In this document: positions 48,848 through 60,126 of the stretch, piece after piece
Layout: each line of letters begins with the position of its first letter
Position numbering within the stretch: the stretch's first letter is position 1
From: Diplosphaera chodatii
Taxonomy: Eukaryota; Chlorophyta; Trebouxiophyceae; Prasiolales; Stichococcaceae
Assembly (NCBI GenBank): GCA_032358165.1
Contig: JAALGY010000054.1
Coordinates: 682,001 to 746,000, forward strand
Reading direction: 5' to 3'
Length of the DNA stretch: 64,000 nt
Notes under the pieces: model-generated
What the model saw: only the letters and a program-made list of their open reading frames with translations
Database searches by the model: none
Told to the model about the DNA's origin: nothing
Position numbers and translations under genes: made by a program

Positions 48848-48852
48848 TGTAA
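48848..48852 (+). terminator. Candidate TGTAA polyadenylation signal, catalase
   Basis: This is a TGTAA motif about 300 bases downstream of the catalase stop codon, a usual distance for chlorophyte transcripts. It rests on motif only. Confidence 0.35.
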
Positions 48853-49107
48853 TATTGTAGAGCTCGACGCAATGCCGTGTGCCTGCGCGCCCCCACTGAG
48901 CATTGGAATACACATCCATCACTGTCTAGTCAAGTCCACAGGGGCAGCGGTGTGCACTCGCTCAACACGCGCGCAAACGGTTGTTGCACACATACAGCTG
49001 GTGGGTGCGGCTGTGGCCTCAGATTTACCAAATCCCATTGGATACGGGTTTCGACAGGAAGTGTTGAACGCTGCTCATCGAGCATGTCTGCATGTGTAAG
49101 CATGGCC

Positions 49108-49184
49108 TACCGCCGGTGCACGAACGGCGGTAATATGCACCTTGCTCCTTGCAAACCTCGCCTGTGTGGGTAGTCGAGGTTTGC
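49108..49184. repeat. Two adjacent perfect hairpins
   Basis: The first is an 8-bp stem (TACCGCCG/CGGCGGTA, 49108-49115 with 49125-49132) and a 9-base loop. The second is a 10-bp stem (GCAAACCTCG/CGAGGTTTGC, 49151-49160 with 49175-49184) and a 14-base loop. Function is unknown; a structured RNA or a transposon-terminus remnant is conceivable. Confidence 0.5.
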
Positions 49185-49689
49185 ATTATGACTGTGCACA
49201 TCTGAGTGCGTCGTCCGCCGGTGTGGGGCTTGCATCGGTGCTCGATCAAGCGTGAGACCATACCGACCGATCCCGACGTCGTGATCGCGCGCTTTTGAGT
49301 GTTACGCGTCACTAGCCATCAGCCGTGCGGCAACATTGGGGTGGCGACAGAGGTTGTGTGTTGCTACACGCCTGCAACCTGGCGGATCTGTAAGGGCAGC
49401 GACCCATTGCGCCGTGGCCCATTGTACAATCCCCCATTTGAAGCTGTTGACAAGGTATGTCATGTATTGATGGGATGAAGCACTGGTTTGTTCGTGAACA
49501 TGAATTCCAGTGCGAGCCAATCCTCAGCAGCAAGTTGCAAATCACAGTCACGTGCTGAAATCATGCCGTCTCTTGACACAACACCCCTTAGTCCGTTGAT
49601 GCACGATCTGGCGTGCACCACATGGCGGCAAGGAGCAGCAGGTTGACAGGGCATATGGTGTGGACCTCGGTGCAGGTAGCGTGGCAGTC

Positions 49690-52600
49690 ATGCCGCCAAA
49701 ATCACGAGCGGCTGTGAAGATGGAGGAGCTTCGCAAGACATCAGGCTCCAGTTGGCTGGCCACTTTCATCGCCGTGCAGGTGACCTGCTCAGCTGTTGCT
49801 ACCATCGCAGCTCAATGCCATGTCACAGACGAAGCGATCGACATTGGGTGCTCGTCACATGCAAACTGCCAAATGTTTTGGTTCCTCTGCAGGTGGCTGT
49901 GGCTGCAGTGGGCATAGGGGCCTTGCTGAAGTTTCCTGTCGAACCCATCGCCATTGTGCAGACAGCGCCATTTGTGACGCTGACAGACGGCCGGAATATT
50001 TCGTACAGCCTTCGAGGCGAACCAGCAGCAACATACACACTACTTTACCTGCACAGGTACATACAGTGTGCACGCATCCGCCATAGTAATGCATGCCAAT
50101 CAACACAATGAGTATTGGCAGCACGCTCAGCGTTGCGTAATCCTGCACAGCCAGCCAGCAAAGGCTGATGATGTTGCACACCTATGCACTTCATCATGTC
50201 GGTCGTACAGCAACCGGCGGCCGGCTGGCTATGTAGTGAGATCGTGCTGCAGCTCGGTGCCATTACAGACCCCTGTGACATTGCTGAAGACAATGCTGTT
50301 GTCATACACAACAGGTCAGCCAGCAGCCAATTGGAGGCGGCATTGTTTGATGAGGGCGTGCTGCGGGACCACAGCGTGCGTGTGCTGGCTGTTGACCGCC
50401 CGGGGCACGGCGAGTCCAGCCCGCATCCGGCGCGCAACCTGACGACCTTTGCAGGTATATGCAAAAGGACCACAGCAGAGGACCAGGCATCTCTCAGTTG
50501 CCAAGCAGAACCCTGAGCTGCTCATGGCAGCGTACCGGCGTCCAGCCCACACTGCAAGCGTCACACTCCGACAGCGTGTCTCAGTGGGTTGGATCCCGCG
50601 TGGCAGGTGATATGGAGCAGGTGGCGACGGCGCTGAAGCTGCACAAGCTGCTGGTGGTGGGCAGTTCGGTGGGCGCCACCTATGCGCTGGCGCTGGCTGC
50701 CCACCTCCCGGACCGGGTGCAGGCCGCGCTGCTCATCTCTCCCAGCGGTTCCACAGGTGCCGTGCTGTGACCTTGGACAGACGATCGGGGCCCCTTCTGC
50801 TTCTGCTGTATCATGCATCTGTGCCCTCAGGTGGAGTCATTGCCTCCGCTGGATGGAAATTTCCAAGGCTCTCTGAGCCCGTGCAGCTGGTTTGCAGTGG
50901 TGTGTACACCAACCACAGCTTGGTACCTGACGCGGGCAGTGTTGTGCCGTTCATGCAAACCTGCATTGCTGTGTGCAGTGGACCTCAGCAAAGAGGAGTT
51001 TGCGGAGCTCAAGGCGGATGCCAAGTTCCCAGGCAGCCGCTACCCGGTGAACGGGCTGCTGCGGAAGGTGGGGCAGCACCCCAAGGGCGCCGAGCTGCTC
51101 AAGATGGTCGCTCAGGTGCTGGCGCTCTGCAGATGTTCCATGCCAGCATGCCAGCAGCAGCACTTCCGGCTTGACTCTGCGTCCATCGCTTGGCAGGGTG
51201 ATGTCGTGTGACTTCGTAGCCACCGGGGATGCAGTTGGGAAGCAGGAACGAGCTTATGCTGTGTGCTGGCAGGCGCCGCTGGGCGGGCGGCTGCTGTACG
51301 CCTTCCACCTGGCGCCCATCGTGAACAACGTGACGACCAAGCTGGACCCTGCGGACCAGGCTTGCATCCTGTGAGCGACATTCCTTGGTTGCTGGCACCG
51401 CCGACATTTCATGCCCTCTCCTTTGCCCTTTACAATCATGGTGTGCAACCTGCAGCGGCTTGTCCCTGCAGCCCTTGCAGCAGTGGGGTCTTACCAGGTC
51501 CTCTGCCGCCACAGGAGCACGAAGCCGCAGGTGACGGCCGCGTACAAGGAGGGCCTGTACCAGAAGACGGCGGGGCCCTGGATGGAGGACATCACCGCCG
51601 TGCTGCAGCCGCTGCCCTTCAACCTCAGCCAGGTGGGATGGTCATAATACTGAGCATTACCGCCGCTGCATGTTCATGGAACCGGCGCACTCACATCCCA
51701 AACGGGTTCGCTGTCCTGCAGGTGCTGCCTGCGGAGGCGCAATCGAGGATCACCATCCTGGCGTCACGGCAAGATACCACAGTGCCCGATGTCTTTGCAA
51801 AGAGCCTCAAGCGCAGGTGAGAGGCTCAAAGCCTGCCAGAAAATGCTTGTCACTAGACAGCATACTGTGCTGTGCTGATGGGCGCTGCGCTTCTGAGAAT
51901 CGCTGCTGGATAGGCTGGGGTGTTCAGCAGTGTTGCAGGTGACCCGACGGCAACGTCATAGATGGCCTGCATGGCTGTAGTCTGTGACATGAGCTGCTGC
52001 GTTTCCTGCAAGCAGGCTGCCGGGGGTTAGCTTTCGGTCGCTGGACGTGCCAGGGCACTTTGGCTTCTTTGCGTGTCAGCCCGCATGGCAGAAGCAGCTG
52101 CTGGGCGAGCTGCTGGCGGCGTCGTGCGTAGACAGCCCTGCTGCCACAGGCTGCGCTGGCTGGGCCGCCGCTGGTGAGGGACGCACACTCGGTGCCTGTA
52201 CCCAACGCTCCCAATTCATCGAGACATTCTGTGGCATGATGCTGCCAACACAGTGCTTGAAATATTGTGTTGCCCACGCCGGCCGGCCTGCATACCAAGA
52301 ATAGTCATTTGGCGCATCCCTGATGTTTGCAGGGGAGTGTAGTGCAAATGCCGCCTTCATGCTTTCGACGTGCCAGAAGAGCTGTGGGACGTGCCACTAC
52401 ACCAAAGCTGATATTGCCAAGGTGGTTGCCACGCCATGCGAGGACCGCAACAGCGGCTGCCCAGGTGCGAATGCCCATTATTATGCGCCCTGACAAGCAA
52501 TGCAAACCCTAAAAATAAGCCGGAAAGCTGGAACCACACTTCAAGAGCAACCTCACTTCAGAGTGCGTTTGTGCTGTGCAGGCTGGGCAACCCAGGGGGA

Positions 52601-52780
52601 GTGCGACAAGAACCCAGGTAGAAACTTGTTGCCTTGTCGTCATACTTTCATGATGCTCATACGCTCACATCTTTCACAGTAGCACGACGTCACCGCCAAC
52701 CTTTGCTGCTGCTTTCTGCAGTGTTTATGCGGAAGGACTGCCGCAAGAGCTGCAAGCAGTGCCATGCGCTTGTAGACTGA
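49690..52780 (+). CDS. Alpha/beta-hydrolase fused to two ShKT domains
   Basis: Exons join in phase from ATG 49690 to TGA 52778-52780 and give about 458 residues. The N-terminus has one membrane segment (WLATFIAVQ joined to VAVAAVGIGALL, about residues 22-42), a probable signal anchor. The hydrolase domain shows VLAVDRPGHGES, the nucleophile elbow VVGSSVGATYA (Ser152), ILASRQDTTVPD (Asp317) and DVPGHFGFF (His345), a complete catalytic triad. The same chain then continues into two Cys-rich ShKT modules, residues 368-404 (GWAAAGECSANAAFM, CQKSCGTC) and 419-453 (GWATQGECDKNPVFM, CRKSCKQC). Each has six cysteines, in exons 52015-52173, 52333-52464, 52582-52617 and 52722-52780. In algae and animals ShKT modules sit on secreted or ER enzymes such as prolyl 4-hydroxylases. 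Location in the secretory pathway or cell surface is inferred; the substrate is unknown. Confidence 0.87.
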
Positions 52781-53310
52781 CTGATTTAGTCGCTGGGAAC
52801 TGGAGATACTGCTGTTGCATGACAACTCTGTAGTGCGGGAAGCTGCGGTTTGGACAATTGCTAGCCGGTTAGAGCACCGAGATCACTGCCCTATCGTGAT
52901 CAGAAGCACAGTTTGGCGACCGAGGATCTCAATGTACGTGCAATGACCCACACGGGGCAGCTGCCGCCTTCAATGCATCACTGCACATGTTGCCTACCGT
53001 CATGGCTGTATGTTGCAAGCACAATAGCTGTGCGGCATCAGACTTTGCTGAGGTTCAGTCAGCCAAGGTTCCATTACACGATCCCCAATTGCCACTGCTC
53101 AACCTTATCTGCCGTGCCCGTGAAGACTGAACTCTGTGGGACTTGGCGAAGGGCCGATGATGTGTTGACTGTAACCTCAACTGCACAGCCTCCTCTCCGG
53201 CGCCATGTGCTGTGCAGCGAGCGCATGCACTGGGCTCGCCCGCTCGCTCAGTGCTGCCGGCATGGCGAGTCAGCTGCTGCTGCAGAAGCTGCAGTACGGC
53301 ACCGTGCAGC
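52781..53310. other. Convergent 3' intergenic region
   Basis: The stretch lies between the hydrolase stop and the AP-1 sigma stop. It has no coding, tRNA or repeat support and probably holds two 3' UTRs. Confidence 0.4.
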
Positions 53311-53814
53311 CTACGAGTAGCGGGTTCGCTCCATCGCCAAACCTGCCAGCCCAGCGGACGTGGCGGGGCCGCCCTGCTTGGCTGCCTCCACCAGCTGATC
53401 CTGGACCTCGATGACGCGTGTGACCGCCTTCTTGGACGGCTCCTGCAGCTCGCCCGCCAGCAGCATCTCGTCCAGCATGAAGTATGCCTTGTGGAAGTTG
53501 AAGATGAGGTCCAGCTCGCACACGTTGCCAAAGTAGCGGTCCAACACCTCGACGAAGTGGTGGATGATCTCCAGCGTGATGAGCTCGTTGTCCTCTGCCT
53601 CTACCCCAGCAACAAAGTACAGGCTCGCGTACCGCTTGTACACGACCTTGGTGTCCCGCCAGTCCAGGAAGTTGCACAACTTCAGCGGGCGCGCAAGCAC
53701 CATGGGCGTCAGCTCCCGGATGATCTTTGCGCGCTCCTTCTGGTTGACTGTCGTGTACCACTTTGACAGCCGCACCTTGCCCTGCCGGCTGAGCAGCAGC
53801 ACGAACCGGATCAT
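53311..53814 (-). CDS. AP1S: AP-1 complex sigma subunit
   Basis: A single exon encodes 167 residues, close to the usual 155-165 of sigma-1 adaptins. The longin-fold landmarks are all present: [80 protein letters not shown] and [14 protein letters not shown]. The subunit is part of the AP-1 adaptor that packs cargo into clathrin-coated vesicles at the trans-Golgi or endosome. The start is the conserved MIRF methionine; the frame continues upstream but only with a GTG. The last 15 residues ([17 protein letters not shown] region) are less conserved, as usual. The lack of introns is odd for this genome. Confidence 0.95.
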   Translation of the reverse strand: MIRFVLLLSRQGKVRLSKWYTTVNQKERAKIIRELTPMVLARPLKLCNFLDWRDTKVVYKRYASLYFVAGVEAEDNELITLEIIHHFVEVLDRYFGNVCELDLIFNFHKAYFMLDEMLLAGELQEPSKKAVTRVIEVQDQLVEAAKQGGPATSAGLAGLAMERTRYS

Positions 53815-54953
53815 GATGTCAAGTCCCAGCAGCACCGGCTCAGCACCTATCACATTGTCTCGTGGGGTTACACCATTCCCGCAGCCCGAAGCCGCAGATC
53901 TGTCGTCACCACTGCCCAAGGCCACCTCTGAACAGACTTGAGTTGCCTCTTGCGTAGGTGATCACCGACAACTACCAGTACACAAGCGAGCAAGACACAG
54001 CAACAACCTGGTGCTATTATTATGATAGATGTGAAGGATTAAAGGTGCAAGTGCTCCGTGCAGCGCCAGGCAAATGCCGTGAGCTTGTCTCTAGGCAAGC
54101 AGGGTTGCTAGCCATGTTGCAGGCTTCCCGCTCTGGCACGGGACTCTCACCCAGGTGCTCTACAGATCTGGTGCATCATGCCAATGTTCGGTACCTTGCA
54201 CCGAGAGCCGCACTTGTGCAGTTGCAGCAGATCGCGAGCAACCGCCACTACTATAGTAGGCTGCTGCTGCATCAGTCGTTTTGCTGCATCTGCTTTACTG
54301 CCTCACCTTCTACTTGCACACCCACACCAGATCCTAGTGCAGCGTGCCGGAGGGGTTTCTGCAGCACAGGCAGGGCTTCTTTTCCATCACTGATGAGTTT
54401 TTTATCTTGCATGCGCTGTCGGGACGTCGTCCGGCATCACGGCACGATCTGGGCACATCAGGAGGGCTTCGTCGCCTGATCGATCTGCGACACCTGATCA
54501 CCCCGATGCACTCTGCAGCAAGGACTTCACATCACGATGAATCTTGGCATGCATGCATACACGCGATCAGGTTGAGACTACCGCCATGGGGCACCATAAG
54601 CTGACCTGGCACTGCCTTTTCCGAAAGATGAGCTGCGTCAGCTTTTGCAGAGCGATGGTTGAACACAGCTTTAGGTGGCATCGCACGTCACACTCGTCGG
54701 TATGGCAGCGCGTCTGAATGTCCGGCGCTCGTGCTGATCACTACCCTCCAATCCACTGTAGGTGGGCTACGCACCTGAAGTGCCTGATCGTGGTGTTCGG
54801 AGCAGCAACTGGTCACCTGAGCTACCTTACAAGCCGGAGACCGTCGTTCGCTGTGAGGTCCGCCGGGCACCACACTGCCAGCAGCCGCAGCGCAGCTGAT
54901 CTCTCACACACCATTCGGCGGCGCGGCGCCATCGACGGCCCGCCTGCCCAGCC
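53815..54953. promoter_or_regulatory. Divergent intergenic region, AP-1 sigma / MA3 protein
   Basis: About 1.1 kb without a supported gene separates two opposed start codons. It should contain both promoters and perhaps non-coding 5' exons. A T-rich stretch (about 54380-54405) was noted; no repeat family was recognised. Confidence 0.4.
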
Positions 54954-57900
54954 ATGCCGCGCGCCCAGAGCGGGTCGCTGCACGAGACGCCGCGCCTGGT
55001 GCGCGAGATGAGCGAGGAGGCCAAGCCCTTCCTCAACGACCTGCAGCGGCAGGCGCTGGACGCTGCCCTGGCCGCCAAGCTTGCCAAGCTGTCTGGTGAG
55101 CATACCCTATGACCGCACCCCAGCAAACCACCAGAGACTCAGGACGCAGCAGCAGCACCTTCTAATGTGTAGCTCCTCAGCTCGCACTATCTGCATTCCT
55201 GCCCAGGCTCTGACGCATGCTGCAATCCATCTAATGCAATGGGCCTCCGGGTGGTCTGACCATGCGAAGGTGCATCCCTCGCAGCGGCGGATGCTGCTAC
55301 CGGTCGGCCAGTCTCGGCGCCACGTACCAAGAGCGGCTCGGTTCGGCCGACGAAGAGCGAGCTGCTGCAGGACAAGAAGTCCCGCACTGGCAAGACCAGC
55401 ACCCGCACCAGCAAAAAGGACGGTGCAGGTGTCGAGCTGTTGGCACGCTGCTCGCAACGCCTGCGCTCACCCACATCCAATGTCAGACATGCACGAAGTT
55501 TAGAGCACTAGGTGCAGGTTGTTTCGAGCGGGGCGTCAAGCATGCGTGCACGTGCCGAGCGACAGGGTGGGCGCGCTGCCGTGCAGGCGGCAAGTATGTG
55601 TGGGGCGGCGTGCTGGACAGCGACGACGTGCGGGCGCTGGACCCGAAGGACCCCAACTACGACTCGGAGCAGGAGAGCGGCCCGCCCGCGTACGGCGGCC
55701 AGCAGGGCGGCCGCCTCAAGTCCTACAAGTCGGCGGTGCGCCGCTCCCACCCCAGTACTGCATGCCGAGACGCAGCACAGCCGGGTGCCTCATGGTGCAC
55801 CCACTTGCCAAGTGCTGTACTGCGCCTGAGAGCTCCTGTACGTCGCACCAGGTGATGGAGATGCTGGAGGAGTATTTCACGTCTGGCGATGTGGCGGAGG
55901 TGGCCCGCTCCCTCGCTGAGCAGGTGGCCACAGTGCAGCCTCCCATACATCCACCTTGACATGGTGGCACAACGCTGCAAGCCACCAACTGCAGGGGGTG
56001 TCACGCAAGTTGCTGTGTTCGTCCACTAAGGCTGAGAAAGCTGCTCAGAAGCTGCACTGTGCAATGCAGGACGAGCCTGAGCTCGAGCACGTGTTTGTGA
56101 AGAAGGTGGTCACGCTGGCGATGGACCGGCACAACCGCGAGCGCGAGCTGGCCTCCGTCCTGCTGTCGTCCCTGTACGGCGAGGTGCTGCCATCAACGCT
56201 CTAGGGATGATTCACGCTACATCCAACATAAAGCCATTATTCATGGGGGAAGCCCAAAATTTCCCGACCAACAGCAAGACAGGGGCAGCAGCAGCACAAG
56301 TGCTTGCATGTGACCGACGACTCACATGCTCCGGGGGTCTCCGCAGGTCATCTCCTCCCGCCAGATGCAGAAGGGCTTCATCGACGTCTTCAACGCGCTG
56401 GACGACCTCAAGATCGACGTGCCGGAGGCGCCCGCGCTGGCCGCCACCTTCACCGCGCGCGGCGTGGTGGACGACATCCTGCCGCCCTCCTTCGTGGCCA
56501 AGCTGCCGGCAGGTGCGGTGCAGTAGCGTGCTGCTATGTCACCGAGCCCACTCAGGCTCCTGCAGCGCACGCATACCGCGGCTGCGAAGCAGCGGTCACC
56601 AGACATCGCAGCCGCTGCCACGCTGTAACGCCTTGGGATTGTAATGCCGCTGGGCACCCTAACAAATACGACAGGGGTTGAGGGGCCACCTGGTGCTGCA
56701 GGGGAGGGCAGCGCCGCGGCGGCGGCCAAGGCGCAGTGCGAGTCGGTGCTGGGGGCGCGGCACGCAGCGGAGCGCTCGCTGCGCTGCTGGGGCGCCGGCG
56801 CCGGGCTGTCCTTCGACGCCACCCGCACCGCCATCCGCAACCTGCTTGAGGCGCGGCCCGCAGCAGGAGTCGCGCTGTGCTCAGCCTTGATGAGCAGATA
56901 GGTGATATTTGTGATAGGTGATATTTTGTATATGAAGGCCAGGTTGCACTGCTCTCATGCACAGATGTGTGTGTTGCAGGAGTACCAGGACAGCCATGAC
57001 GTTGAGGAGGCCCGGCGGCGGCTGCGGGAATTGGCGGTGCCGTTCGTCCACCACGAAGCCGTGAAGCTGGCGCTGCTGGCGGCCATGCAGGTGGGCCCGG
57101 CTGCAGCCAGGTGCAGAGCCTGCGCCCACTGTGAGGCTGGCCCTCGCTGCAGACTGTGTCGTCTGCCTGAAGATGGCATTTGTGGACGCATCCTACCTGA
57201 GCCTGGCTGCAGGAGCCGGCACAGAAGGCGCCGCTGCTGGACCTCCTGGCCACGCTTGCAGACTCTGCAGACATCAGCGCCAATCAGATGCTCAAGGTGC
57301 ACATGGCGCTGGTATCTTCCTCCCAGAAGAGACCCAGGGCATGAGCTGGGACGGCACAGGTCATCCTGCTGGCGTGGGTTACAAGGTGCGACAGACACCA
57401 GATCATGAAGTTCCCCTTTGCTGCAGGGCTTCCAGCGGGTGGCCGACAACCTGGCGGACACGGCATTGGACAACCCTCGTGCGAAGGACGACTTCCCCAC
57501 CATCGTGGAGGCAGCCCAGCGAGCCGGCTGGCTCGAGTCTGACTTTGAGGTGGGGACCTCGTGCAGCGGCGTGGATGACACTTGGCCTGCAAGACAACTT
57601 ACCCTGGCATCACCTCGCGCTCCCAGCTGCCCAGGGTCAGTTCTGCAAGCTGAGCCACACTGCAGGACCAGCACCCCGTGGTTCAAACATGTCAGAAAGA
57701 CATCCTCCTGCAGGCGCGCCCTGCGGGCTCGTCCGTCGCCGAGAACGGCGGCGGCGGCAGTGTGGCGGCGTACAAGGCGGCCGCCGCCGCGACGATCGAC
57801 GAGTACTTCGCGAGCGGGGAGATGGGGGAGGTGGTGCGCCGCCTGGTGGAGCTGGACGAGCCCGCGCTGGCCAACATGTTCCTCAAGCAGGTGGGCACAC

Positions 57901-59862
57901 GGCTCGCAGCGTCCCCCCTTTCATGCCGCCCCTTCTGAGCCGGCAACCGCATGGTCGAGCGCCATGCTGGGCTGCAGGCTGCGGTGGTCTGCGTCCGTCA
58001 TCTGGCAACGGCAGCCACGCATTATTCTTGTCAGCGGCTTGGCTGTCGACGCTGGCTCAGTGGACCTCTCGTGGCTGCAGCTGGTGATGCGGGCAATGGA
58101 CCGGCGGGCGCGCGAGTGTGAGGCCGCCAGCGTGCTGCTGGCCGCGCTGCACCCCAAGCTCATCGACCCCCAGCAGGTGGGATCCGTCGTCTTCCCGTGC
58201 ATGCTCCAGGTTGTTAGTGTTTGCGTCCGCCTTCATAGTGGCATGCGACTGCAGCTCATTGCAAGGCGGTAAGGGGCTGACTGTGTGCGCTGGCATCGGA
58301 GAGTCACCAGCATCAGGTGCCATGTGCAGGCAGCGCAGGGGTTCACGCGCCTGCTGGCAGCTGCAGAGGATGCTGCCCTGGACACTCCCGCTGCCGCCCA
58401 CCTGCTGGTGCGCTTCCACTGTTGGCATTCGGGATGCTCTGACAGCAATGTTTCCACCACGCATCCCACTTTCCCAGTGCAACCCCATGTGGCCAGAAGT
58501 CAAGAGAAGTGTAGTGTCAGGCACCTTGGTGTTCACCCAATACTCTGCAAGCTTGGCCAGTGCACCAAACCATGGGCTGCGCGGCGTCCAGGCGCTGTTT
58601 GTGGGGCGGGCGGTGGTGGACGAGGTGCTGCCGCCCGCCTTCCTGGTGTCCGCGCTCAAGGCGCTGCCCGACGGCTGCCTGGGCGTCGCGGTGGTGCAGG
58701 CCGCAGGCACGCCGCACATTCGCCCGGCACACCGCGCAGCTCCCCCGCTGACTCGGCACACAGCTGTTGGAATTGTTGTGCTGAACATGCTGCCTCCCCC
58801 AACACAGCCTGGTCCAGCCCGCTCAATGCGCTGTTCCATGGTGCAGCCGCGATGCTGAAGGCGCGCCACGCTGCGGAGCGGCTGCAGGGCGCCTGGCACG
58901 GCGGCCTGTCGTCCATCGACCAGCTGCGCGGCCGCATGCAGGACTGCCTCGCCGAGTTTGCCGTGTCCCGCGACGAGGCCGAGGTGCCGCGCCGCTCGTT
59001 GTGCACTGCCAATCATGGCATGCACACGCTGCATGTGCTGTGTCACTTTCGTTGGGCGCACACCACAAGAGATGATGCCGGGCAAGTACAACAGCTTCTA
59101 CCGCTCATGCTCAGCAGGCTGTCCAAACACAATCAGGCATTATTACTTTATGATCCGCACTGTCTCGCCTCACATCTGCAGGCGGCGCGCTGCCTGGCGG
59201 AGCTGGGCGTGCCGCACTACCACCACGAGTTCGTGAAGCGCGCGCTGCTGGCGGCGTTCGAGAACCCCCGGGCCGCGCCCGCGCTGCTCAGCCTGCTGGC
59301 CCACCTGGGCGACAGCAACCAGATCACGCAGGTCAGCCCCCTTTAACCCCGTCCTCTGCACAGAGCTGCTGCACAGGGGTTGTGCAATACTATGCCATTG
59401 CTGGCACGCGGCCTTCTCTGCTTCCGAAGTGCATTCTGGCTTCGCTAGCCTCGTGTTCTACTGCGTGGTACCCTGCACTATGTAATGTTCCAGCTGAGCA
59501 TCGTGACGGCTGAAGTACTTACTGGCTTGTGGTGTATCAACGCCCTGAGATACGAACTAGATCTGCTGCAGACCCAGATGCGCAAGGGCTTCGAGCGTGT
59601 GGCTACTGACATGCCCGACATCCAGCTTGACCTGCCGACTGCCCCAGCCGCCTTCGCCGACTTCCGAAAGCAGGCGGAGGCCGAAGGCTGGCTGCAAGCG
59701 GAGACCGCTGCAGGGCAAGCGCCCTCAGAAGCAAATGGCCCTGTGTCAGAAAGCACGACAGCGGCAAATGGGCACGCACCACCAGAAGCCCATGCTGAGG
59801 AGACAGGCAGTGGCGACATGGGTAGCAAAGCGAATGGCATCGTTCCCACAGCAAGCACCTGA
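54954..59862 (+). CDS. Four-MA3-domain translation regulator (MRF/PDCD4-like)
   Basis: The start is MPRAQSGSLHETPRL at ATG 54954. Exon 2 is basic and disordered (GSVRPTKSELLQDKKSR), and then comes the family signature KYVWGGVLDSDDVRALD with DPNYDSEQE. Four MA3 units follow. Unit 1 has VMEMLEEYFTSGDVAEVARS, KVVTLAMDRHNRERELAS and QMQKGFIDVFNALDDLKID. Unit 2 has EEARRRLRELAVPFVHHEAV and GFQRVADNLADTALDNP. Unit 3 has TIDEYFASGEMGEVVRRLVE and RAMDRRARECEAASVLL. Unit 4 has AARCLAELGVPHYHHEFVKR and MRKGFERVATDMPDIQLDL. The stop is TGA 59860-59862. MA3 domains bind the eIF4A helicase; four in a row are typical of plant MRF proteins, whereas animal PDCD4 has two. The tail after unit 4 is Glu/Ala/Ser-rich. 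A role in energy- or stress-dependent translation control is inferred from plant MRF1. About twenty exons; some short internal ones are approximate. Confidence 0.92.
56898..56929 (+). repeat. Short tandem duplication in an MA3-gene intron
   Basis: A 16-base unit (ATAGGTGATATTTGTG) is followed directly by a near-identical copy. It lies in an intron and has no likely function. Confidence 0.6.
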
Positions 59863-60126
59863 GGCGGGGTGGGCTCGATGGTGCCCAGGATGTGCACACA
59901 AGAGCAGTGTGTGTGGTGATGCGCACAGGCAACAGACGGCCAGCTTGACGGTTTCTCCTCTGACTCAAGTGTGTGGAAAGGGGTAGTGCGCTTTTGACTC
60001 GAAGGCCTTAGGGCAACTCTAGTGGTGACGCGCTCTTCTCGGGCTCCTGACGCGCCATGCAAGACTACATACATGTGCTGGACATCCATGCCAAGCTGCT
60101 CGGTGGCACCACGCCAGTTTTCTCAG

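Larger units (their letters stand above)
48553..49689. other. Intergenic region with hairpins, catalase to hydrolase
   Basis: No protein gene is supported. A TGTAA lies at 48848-48852, about 300 bases after the catalase stop. Two adjacent perfect inverted repeats occur at 49108-49132 and 49151-49184. The rest should include the hydrolase promoter. Confidence 0.4.

Noticed and set aside
52855..52930. Possible tRNA-like string (GGTTAGAGCACC)
   Set aside because: It has no B-box, no matching acceptor stem and no cloverleaf.
53815..53925. 37-codon upstream extension of the AP-1 sigma frame
   Set aside because: It has no ATG at its start, and sigma adaptins begin at the conserved MIRF/MIHF methionine.
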